Source: VAZQ01 sp050179645
GTDB lineage: Bacteria; Pseudomonadota; Alphaproteobacteria; Rhizobiales; Xanthobacteraceae
NCBI GenBank assembly: GCA_050179645.1
Contig: JBFXEX010000163.1
Coordinates: 1-10,969 of the forward strand
DNA length: 10,969 nucleotides
Direction of reading: 5' to 3'
Below the pieces are notes generated by a model. That model saw only the letters and a list, made by a program, of their open reading frames with translations. It ran no database searches and was not told the DNA's origin. Of this stretch, positions 6,074 to 10,969 are shown piece by piece. A program made the translations under genes and the position numbers. The stretch's first letter is position 1; each line of letters starts with the position of its first letter.

Positions 6074-6532
6074 TTAGGACGGCGCGGGCCAATCCGAGAG
6101 TAAGATGATGCCGAATCTCGGCGCGGCCTCGCGGAGACGCTCGATCTCCTTGGCGGTCGGGGGTCCGGCGACTTCGTCCGGTCCAACTTGGCGACCGCCT
6201 TCTTCAAGAAACCGGTCGAACAGGGCGGGAGTGCCGATCAAGATGTATTTGGCGGGCCTGCCGCTGATGTTCACAAGCTGGTGCGGTATGCCGCGCCGCA
6301 GGAAGACACTCTCGCCTGCAGTCAGGCGTCGAGGCTGGCCGTCGATCACCGCCGTCAGCTCGCCTTCGATGATGTAGATCGTCTCGTCGTCCTTGGCGTG
6401 GATATGGATCGGCGTCCTGGTATTTCCGCCGCTTTTGTTTTCGAACAGGCAGAACTGCCCACCGGTCTGTTCTCCGGACAGCAGGCGTTTCATGACGATG
6501 CCTGTCAGAACGAACTCCTTGTTGTCATTCAT
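6074..6532 (-). CDS. Cupin-domain protein
   Basis: A 152-residue single-domain cupin. Cupin motif 1 is visible as TPIHIHAKDDETIYIIEG, giving metal ligands H43, H45 and E50 with G57; motif 2 is AGESVFLRRGIPHQLVN, giving the fourth ligand H84. All four expected ligands are present, so an Fe, Mn or Ni site is likely. The domain layout resembles small quercetin-dioxygenase-like cupins, but the substrate cannot be told and many such proteins are uncharacterised. A C-terminal segment (LFDRFLEEGG...EIERLREAAPRFGI) follows the barrel and is common in this type. ATG 6532 is chosen because the protein begins sensibly there; only a weak GGA precedes it. Longer in-frame readings to 6835 overlap the DUF1801 gene and lack cupin-like sequence. 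It diverges from the DUF1801 gene across 113 bases. Confidence 0.87.
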   Translation of the reverse strand: MNDNKEFVLTGIVMKRLLSGEQTGGQFCLFENKSGGNTRTPIHIHAKDDETIYIIEGELTAVIDGQPRRLTAGESVFLRRGIPHQLVNISGRPAKYILIGTPALFDRFLEEGGRQVGPDEVAGPPTAKEIERLREAAPRFGIILLSDWPAPS

Positions 6533-6616
6533 CGTCGATTCCACTCCACGTGTTCCCGCTCTCGAGGTCCTGGTGTCGTCTCGCTCTATCGAGGCTACGC
6601 CTTCCCATGCTCGACG

Positions 6617-6637
6617 GATGCCGGCCAAGCTGGCATC
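6617..6637. promoter_or_regulatory. Dyad just upstream of the DUF1801 start
   Basis: GATGCC (6617-6622) and GGCATC (6632-6637) form a 6-bp inverted repeat with a 9-base spacer, ending 8 bases before ATG 6646 and followed by TTT. It occupies the place where a ribosome binding site would be, and no purine-rich one is seen. It could be an operator in the divergent promoter region or an mRNA hairpin limiting translation. Confidence 0.35.
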
Positions 6638-6645
6638 TTTGTAAC

Positions 6646-7035
6646 ATGAGTGATCTCCTGCGGTTCTCCGGCACGGTCCAACGAGACCCTCGGATCGAAG
6701 CTTGGTTTTCCGACTTCGCCGATCCGTTTCGCTTGATGACGCGGACATGGTTTGAGCGCATGCGCGGCTGCGGCGACGATGTTCGCGAACTCCTGCACGA
6801 TGGATGTCCGGTCGCTTGTGTGGGAGACGCGCCATTTGGCTATGTCAATGCATTCAAGTCTCATGCGAACGTCGGCTTCTTCCATGGCGCAGGGCTCGCC
6901 GATCCCGCCGGCCTAATGGAAGGCGAAGGCAAGCGGATGCGTCATGTGAAGCTGCGCCCGGGCAAGGAACTGGACGCGGAGGCTTTGGGCGAGCTGATCG
7001 CGGCGGCCTACCACGACATCCGGAGGCGCCGTTAG
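6646..7035 (+). CDS. DUF1801 domain-containing protein
   Basis: A 129-residue cytosolic protein matching the DUF1801 family: an N-terminal helical part (DPRIEAWFSDF, MTRTWFERM), then the conserved core CVGDAPFGYVNAFKSHANVGFFHGAGL, DPAGLMEGEGKRMRHVKLRPG, and a final helix (LIAAAYHDIRRR). The length is usual. The family adopts a small alpha-beta fold of unclear biochemical role and is often found as a single gene in soil bacteria. ATG 6646 starts the family-like sequence MSDLLRF; no Shine-Dalgarno is visible, and the region before it forms a dyad. Whether the gene is co-regulated with the divergent cupin gene cannot be told. Confidence 0.85.
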   Translation: MSDLLRFSGTVQRDPRIEAWFSDFADPFRLMTRTWFERMRGCGDDVRELLHDGCPVACVGDAPFGYVNAFKSHANVGFFHGAGLADPAGLMEGEGKRMRHVKLRPGKELDAEALGELIAAAYHDIRRRR

Positions 7036-7128
7036 CGTGTAGCTGCGCTCCATCCGGGCCACGCTCTGCCGATCTCCTGGCAGTCGGGATGCGATTTGAT
7101 CTACCGGAGCGGGCAGGGGGACGAGCGC

Positions 7129-8139
7129 GTGACGCCAATACTCATGCCGTGGCTGAAATTTGCGGTCTGCGCGATTCTGATTGGTGTCGCGGGACCGATC
7201 CTTACGCACTACGCCGACACGATCGCCAGGCTGACCGGCTTGTCGCGCTCGTGGGTCGGCCTCGTCCTCCTGGCCGGCGCGACATCGCTGCCGGAACTGT
7301 TCACCGGCGTCAGCGCGGTGGCGGTGGCGTCGGCGCCGAATATCGCGCTGGGCGACGCACTGGGAAGTTGCATCTTCAATCTGGCGATGCTGGTCGTGCT
7401 CGACGTCATGAGCCGCAACGAACCAGTTTACCGCTACATCGACCAGGGGCACATCCTGACCGCCGGGTTCGGCGTCATCCTGATCGGATTTGTCGGCGCG
7501 CTGCTGATCGTGGGCCGGGACGGTCTCGATTACCGGTTCCTGCACGTAAGCGCGTACACCCCAATCATCATCGTCCTTTACTTGGTCGCGATTCGCGCCG
7601 CCTTCGTCTACGAGCGGCGCAGCGCACCGCCGCCGGCGGTCGGCGTTGTGGATTCGGATGTCACGCTGCGGGCCGCTCTGGCGCGCTACCTGCTGGCAGC
7701 GATGGTGGTCGCCGGCGCGGGCGCCTGGCTGCCGTTCGTCGGGCTGGAGATCGCCGAAACGATGGGCTGGCGGACCACGTTCGTCGGGACGCTGTTCGTC
7801 GCCGCCGCGACGTCGTTGCCGGAGCTGGTGGTGACGATCAGCGCATTCCGCCTGGGCGCGCCGGATATGGCGATCGCCAACCTTCTGGGCAGCAATCTCT
7901 TCAACATGTTCATCGTCGCCATCGACGACATCGCCTATACGGGCGGGCCGCTGTTGTCGGCGGCCTCGCCGACGCACGCGGTCTCCGCCTTCGCGGCGGT
8001 GATCATGTCGGGCATCTTCATCGTCGCGCTGCTGTTCCGGCCCGAGACGCGCTTCCGCGGCACGATCGGCTGGGTCAGCCTGTCGCTGCTGATGGTCTAT
8101 GTGCTCAGCGCCTACGCCATCTACCTGCACGGGCACTGA
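7129..8139 (+). CDS. Sodium/calcium exchanger-type cation antiporter (CaCA family)
   Basis: A 336-residue inner-membrane protein with about ten hydrophobic helices. It carries the two alpha-repeats that define the Ca2+/cation antiporter superfamily: GATSLPELFTGVSA (residues 50-63) with ALGDALGSCIFNLAML after it, and AATSLPELVVTISA (226-239) with AIANLLGSNLFNMFIVAIDD after it. E56 and E232 are the paired cation-binding glutamates. The two halves face opposite ways in known members, which exchange Ca2+ or another cation for Na+, H+ or K+. A short polar loop around residues 165-180 (ERRSAPPPAVG) joins the halves. GTG 7129 is chosen because GGGGGA (7116-7121) lies 7 bases before it; TTG 7096 and ATG 7144 are less well placed. 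It follows the DUF1801 gene by 93 bases. Ion specificity is not readable. Confidence 0.9.
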   Translation: MTPILMPWLKFAVCAILIGVAGPILTHYADTIARLTGLSRSWVGLVLLAGATSLPELFTGVSAVAVASAPNIALGDALGSCIFNLAMLVVLDVMSRNEPVYRYIDQGHILTAGFGVILIGFVGALLIVGRDGLDYRFLHVSAYTPIIIVLYLVAIRAAFVYERRSAPPPAVGVVDSDVTLRAALARYLLAAMVVAGAGAWLPFVGLEIAETMGWRTTFVGTLFVAAATSLPELVVTISAFRLGAPDMAIANLLGSNLFNMFIVAIDDIAYTGGPLLSAASPTHAVSAFAAVIMSGIFIVALLFRPETRFRGTIGWVSLSLLMVYVLSAYAIYLHGH

Positions 8140-8385
8140 ACGCGCGTGGCGGTCCGGAGGCGTCAGCGGGGAGTTAGCTCGGCGCGTCACGTGGCATCTT
8201 CGTGCCGAATCGATGCGGCGGCCCAGTCGACAAATCGCGGCTCTGGCAGCCAGTTTCAAGTTCCATCTTTACAGGATTTGGCCGACAACCGCCACGACGT
8301 GTCTCCAGCCTTGCCGTCCGGCGCAGAAAGCGCCTACGTTGATTTCCCGCCTCGATGACCCCTGCCAAACCTACCGGCTGCGCGA

Positions 8386-9606
8386 ATGTCCTCGGCTGAA
8401 TCTGCTCCCCCGACGCCGAGCCGCGCATTCGCCGTTGCGCTCGGCCTGATTGCGCTGATCACGCCGCTCGCCGTGCATCTATTCTTCCCGGTCATTCCGG
8501 CCGTGAAGGTCGCACTGGGGCTGTCCGACGCCCATGCCCAGTTCACGTTCAGCATCGCGCTGTTCGGCATGGCGTTCGCCACGCTGTTCTACGGCTCTTT
8601 GTCGGATCGCTACGGCCGTCGTCCCATGCTGCTGTCGGGACTGTCGTTGTTCCTGATCGGTAGCGTGATCTCGGCCATGGCGGAGACCGCGAACACCCTC
8701 CTGCTGGGACGGCTGGTTCAGGCGATCGGTGCCGGTTGCGCGCTGACATTGGTGCGCGCGATTGCGCGGGACGCGTATCGGGCGGACCAACTGGTCAAGG
8801 CGATCGCCTATCTGACCATGTTCGGCACTTTGGGCCCGATGGTTTCGCCGTTCATCGGCGGGCTGCTGACCGATATTTTCGGTTGGCGCAGCGTATTCGG
8901 TTTCGCGCTCGCGGCCGGCGCGGCCATTACGATCACCGCCTATTTCGTGACGGTGGAGACGCATCCGCCGGCTAAGCGCGACAAGGGCGATGCAAGTATC
9001 CTTCAGGCCTTCTCGGCCCTGTTCCGACGGCTGCGGTTCAACGCCTTCGTGTTCAATACCGGGTTCAACACCGGCGCGTTCATGGTTATGGCCAGTGCTT
9101 CGGCGTCCTTGATGACCGAACTGCTTCATCGCCCGGCGACCGAGTTCGGGCTCTATTTTCTGCTGTTTCCGGTCGGCTTCTTCGTTGGAAATTTCATCTC
9201 GACGCGCATTGGCAATCGCGCCACGATTGAAGCTATGGTGCTGTACGGATCGGTTCTGGCGTTGGCGTCCGTTGCAGTCCAGGCCGTTGTGCTGTTCAAC
9301 GGATGGATCTCGCCATCCACGCTGTTCGTTCCTGGCTTTTTCATCACCATGGCGCAGGGCATCTCGATGCCCTACGCCCAGGTAGGTGCAATGGCGGAAG
9401 TACCGCGTTTCGCCGGCACCGCGGCCGGCATCGGCGTGTTCATGCAGAATTTCTGTGCGGCGGTATTTTCGCAACTGTACGGCGTATTTGCCGATGGCAC
9501 GCCGCGGCCGATGGTCATGATTGCCGTGCTGTGTGGGCTCCTGACCTTGATCGCCGGCACCATCCCGATTCTGAAAAAGCGGTTCGGCGGCGCGACGGGA
9601 GGATAG
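8386..9606 (+). CDS. MFS transporter, Bcr/CflA-type drug efflux
   Basis: A 406-residue inner-membrane protein with 12 hydrophobic segments, usual for the major facilitator superfamily. MFS motif A appears as GSLSDRYGRR (residues 70-79) in the loop after helix 2. The LFFPVIPAVK segment in helix 1, and AIGAGCALTLVRAIARDAY in helix 4 followed by a GPMVSPFIGGLL motif in helix 5, fit the Bcr/CflA drug-resistance subfamily, proton-driven exporters of drugs such as bicyclomycin, sulfonamides or metabolites. Substrate unknown. The start codon has no strong ribosome binding site, and the preceding 246 bases contain only short hairpins, for example GGCGC/GCGCC at 8320-8334. No regulator gene adjoins. 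The gene is convergent with the ABM-protein gene, with a three-hairpin repeat between. Confidence 0.9.
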   Translation: MSSAESAPPTPSRAFAVALGLIALITPLAVHLFFPVIPAVKVALGLSDAHAQFTFSIALFGMAFATLFYGSLSDRYGRRPMLLSGLSLFLIGSVISAMAETANTLLLGRLVQAIGAGCALTLVRAIARDAYRADQLVKAIAYLTMFGTLGPMVSPFIGGLLTDIFGWRSVFGFALAAGAAITITAYFVTVETHPPAKRDKGDASILQAFSALFRRLRFNAFVFNTGFNTGAFMVMASASASLMTELLHRPATEFGLYFLLFPVGFFVGNFISTRIGNRATIEAMVLYGSVLALASVAVQAVVLFNGWISPSTLFVPGFFITMAQGISMPYAQVGAMAEVPRFAGTAAGIGVFMQNFCAAVFSQLYGVFADGTPRPMVMIAVLCGLLTLIAGTIPILKKRFGGATGG

Positions 9607-9632
9607 CCGCTAACGCCGCGTCGAAATCTTTC

Positions 9633-9778
9633 CGTCATTCCAGAAGCCCGAAATCCAGATACGAGCCAATGGGCTGTGGATTCCGGGCTCGGGCCACCCA
9701 AGTCGGCTATTGCCGACTTGGGCCGATTAACGCCGATCTCGGGCAGGCCCGAGATCGGCGGCCGGCCCCGGATTGACG
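9633..9778. repeat. Mosaic palindromic repeat with three hairpins
   Basis: The element is bounded by CGTCATTCC (9633-9641) and the near-inverse CCCCGGATTGACG (9766-9778). Inside are three stems in a row: GCCCGAAATCCA (9646-9657) with TGGATTCCGGGC (9677-9688), 11 of 12 paired; CCCAAGTCGGC (9697-9707) with GCCGACTTGGG (9712-9722), perfect; and CGCCGATCTCGGGC (9731-9744) with GCCCGAGATCGGCG (9747-9760), perfect over 14 bp. ATTCCGGGCTCG-type repeats of this kind are frequent in Bradyrhizobium genomes. It lies between convergent stops (9606 and 9802) and probably also ends transcription from both sides. Confidence 0.7.
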
Positions 9779-9801
9779 CCAGAGCGATTCTCCGCAGCCT
9801 G

Positions 9802-10488
9802 CTACAGCGCCTTGTATAGCCGCTCGTCGTAGAGCGCGCCGGTCATCGGGGTCAGCGTGTCGCGGAACTTCTTGTTATGCGCCAAGACGATGTGATCGTC
9901 GTAGGCCTTCTGGTTCTTCCAGACTTCCACCACGGTGAAGTGGTTGGGCCGGTTCGACTGCTGGAACACCTCGAAGCGTACCACGCCCGCTTCCTTGCGG
10001 CTGGCGGCGGCGAGCGCCTTGAGCGCGGCCTCGCACTCGTCCTTGCGCGGCGGCGGCACGTCGACATGGGTGACGACGAAGATCGCACCCGCAGCCACCT
10101 TGCCGGCCGGACCGGAGGCGATCTCGAAGCCGGAATGCAGCCGGTCGTCGACCAGGCTGATAAGCTGCGGCTTCATCTTCTCGCGGAAGTCCTTGGTGTG
10201 CGCGGCGCCGGCGTGGGCGTCGTAGGACTTCTTGTCCTTCCAGACCGACACCATGACGAACTGGTTCGGATGCGCGATGCGCTGCAGGACTTCGAGGCGG
10301 TCGTTGCCGCCGTCTTTGCGGCTGGCGGCGGCGAGTTGTTGCAGCGCTTTGGCCACCGCGGCGCTCGAGGCGGGTGCGCCGTCGATATAGCTGACGGCGT
10401 AGACGGGGCCGTCCTGGGCCTGGGCAGTGTTCATGGGGATCACCGGCAACGTGGCGAGCGCAAACAGGATCGCCGACCAAATCCGCAT
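9802..10488 (-). CDS. Secreted protein with two tandem ABM (antibiotic biosynthesis monooxygenase) domains
   Basis: A 228-residue protein with a Sec signal peptide (MRIWSAILFALATLPVIPMNTAQAQ, cleavage probably after AQA) and two copies of the ABM ferredoxin-like fold. Copy 1 spans about residues 30-120 and copy 2 about 138-228. Matching blocks are ALQQLAAASRK / ALKALAAASRK, HPNQFVMVSVWK / RPNHFTVVEVWK, YDAHAGAAHTKDFR / YDDHIVLAHNKKFR and DDRL / DERL, roughly half identical by eye over 70 residues, so one domain arose by duplication. ABM domains are cofactor-free quinol or polyketide monooxygenases that normally dimerise, or heme-degrading enzymes; a fused pair could form an internal dimer. 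Export makes an uncommon combination. GGAGG lies 5 bases before ATG 10488, better than ATG 10491. Activity is not proven. Confidence 0.85.
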   Translation of the reverse strand: MRIWSAILFALATLPVIPMNTAQAQDGPVYAVSYIDGAPASSAAVAKALQQLAAASRKDGGNDRLEVLQRIAHPNQFVMVSVWKDKKSYDAHAGAAHTKDFREKMKPQLISLVDDRLHSGFEIASGPAGKVAAGAIFVVTHVDVPPPRKDECEAALKALAAASRKEAGVVRFEVFQQSNRPNHFTVVEVWKNQKAYDDHIVLAHNKKFRDTLTPMTGALYDERLYKAL

Positions 10489-10521
10489 CATATCCTCCCT
10501 CGATTATGTTTGTTGTGTGCA

Positions 10522-10550
10522 ATCGTAGGGCGGTGCCGCCTGCAAGGCAA
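10522..10550 (-). promoter_or_regulatory. Candidate promoter of the tandem-ABM gene
   Basis: On the minus strand TTGCCT (10550-10545) and TACGAT (10527-10522) are exactly 17 bases apart, giving a start near 10515 and a leader of about 27 bases. The spacer contains the dyad GGCGG/CCGCC (10529-10533 / 10536-10540), which could be an operator. If real, the gene is transcribed apart from the dehalogenase gene upstream. Judged by eye. Confidence 0.4.
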
Positions 10551-10570
10551 CGCGTTAAGCGCATGCGTGG

Positions 10571-10969
10571 TCAGGTCGGAGTGAAGTGCGCAATGAGACC
10601 GGTGAGATCGCGAGCGACCAGGTCCGGCGCGAGGTCGGCATATTCGTCGGGCATGCCGGCGCGGTTGATCCAGGCGGCGGTGAAGCCGAAGGCCAGCGCG
10701 CCGGCCACGTCCCAGCGGTTCGACGACACGAACACCACGTCGCGCGGCGCGAGCTTGAAGCGGTCGGTGACGAGCGCATAGACCTCGGGGCGTGGCTTGT
10801 AGATGCGGATCGCGTCGACCGACAGCACGGCGTCCAGATGTTCGCCGATTCCTGCCGCCTTGACGGCAGCGGCCAGCATCGGCGGCGAGCCGTTCGACAG
10901 GATCGCGGTGGTGTGTCCGCCGCTCTTGAGTGCCTCCAGCACCTGGCGGGCGTCCGCGAAGGCGTCGAG
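10571..10969 (-). CDS. Haloacid dehalogenase, type II (HAD superfamily), 5' end outside window
   Basis: The C-terminal 132 residues of a HAD-superfamily hydrolase; the reading frame stays open to the right edge, so the N-terminal part with the nucleophile aspartate is missing from view. Visible are motif II in AILSNGSPPML, motif III lysine in AIRIYKPRPEVYALV, and motif IV in VVFVSSNRWDVAGALAFG, followed by AAWINRAGMPDEY. The SNGSP, KP.P.VY and SSN.WD set is that of L-2-haloacid dehalogenases, which hydrolyse 2-halo acids to 2-hydroxy acids with inversion; many annotated members have unproven substrates. A start at GTG 10942 would cut off the catalytic core and is not credible. It is 82 bases upstream of the tandem-ABM gene on the same strand. 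Confidence 0.88.
   Translation of the reverse strand, partial: LDAFADARQVLEALKSGGHTTAILSNGSPPMLAAAVKAAGIGEHLDAVLSVDAIRIYKPRPEVYALVTDRFKLAPRDVVFVSSNRWDVAGALAFGFTAAWINRAGMPDEYADLAPDLVARDLTGLIAHFTPT

Noticed and set aside
6804..8177. A 457-codon open frame on the plus strand overlapping the DUF1801 and exchanger genes
   Set aside because: Arginine-rich low-complexity product out of frame with two recognisable proteins.
6913..8259. A 448-codon open frame on the minus strand across the exchanger gene
   Set aside because: Its product is rich in R, D, Q and H with no hydrophobic core or known motif, and it opposes a gene with intact CaCA repeats; it is a shadow caused by high GC.
8479..9474. A 331-codon open frame on the minus strand across the MFS gene
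   Set aside because: Composition dominated by R, H, E and Q and no domain, while the opposite strand encodes a full 12-helix transporter.
1..10969. CRISPR arrays, insertion sequences, integrases or toxin-antitoxin genes
   Set aside because: No regularly spaced direct repeats, no transposase or recombinase motifs, and no paired small ORFs of known types were seen.

Overview
The window looks like a chromosomal stretch of a high-GC alphaproteobacterium of the Rhizobiales, most likely near Bradyrhizobium or Rhodopseudomonas. The grounds are a CpdR response regulator beside tRNA-Val and an N-formylglutamate amidohydrolase gene, an sRNA that looks like the alphaproteobacterial mmgR/suhB family next to an inositol-monophosphatase-family gene, a tripartite-type substrate-binding protein of a family greatly expanded in Bradyrhizobium, and palindromic intergenic repeats of the kind common in that group. 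The assignment rests on protein and RNA family recognition, not on a search.

Left part (1-2500). A substrate-binding protein gene (+) that is clearly AT-richer than the rest is followed by a convergent gene (-) for a small secreted protein of unknown function, with a GC-rich hairpin between them. A short conserved-looking ORF (+) and tRNA-Val(GAC) (-) follow.

Middle part (2500-6000). cpdR (-) diverges from the N-formylglutamate amidohydrolase gene (+). Immediately behind the latter, on the opposite strand, lies the mmgR/suhB-like sRNA with its own intrinsic terminator. After a gap of about 430 bases without a convincing gene comes a HisN-type histidinol-phosphatase of the inositol monophosphatase family (+), then a VOC/glyoxalase-fold protein (+). 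Three intergenic spaces here hold inverted repeats.

Right part (6000-10969). A cupin protein (-) diverges from a DUF1801 protein (+). These are followed by a CaCA-type cation/calcium exchanger (+) and a Bcr/CflA-type MFS exporter (+). A three-hairpin repeat element separates the exporter from a convergent gene (-) for a secreted protein with two tandem antibiotic-biosynthesis-monooxygenase (ABM) domains. A type II haloacid dehalogenase gene (-) runs off the right edge.

How it fits together: this is mostly single-gene transcription units of housekeeping or accessory metabolism, not one pathway. The clearest functional cluster is cpdR (cell cycle proteolysis), tRNA-Val, the amidohydrolase, the sRNA and hisN; the amidohydrolase (histidine degradation) and HisN (histidine synthesis) flank the sRNA. 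I see no CRISPR array, transposase, integrase, toxin-antitoxin pair or phage gene, and no convincing new multi-gene system. The items most worth a second look are the sRNA, the duplicated secreted ABM protein, the signal-less substrate-binding protein and the structured intergenic elements.
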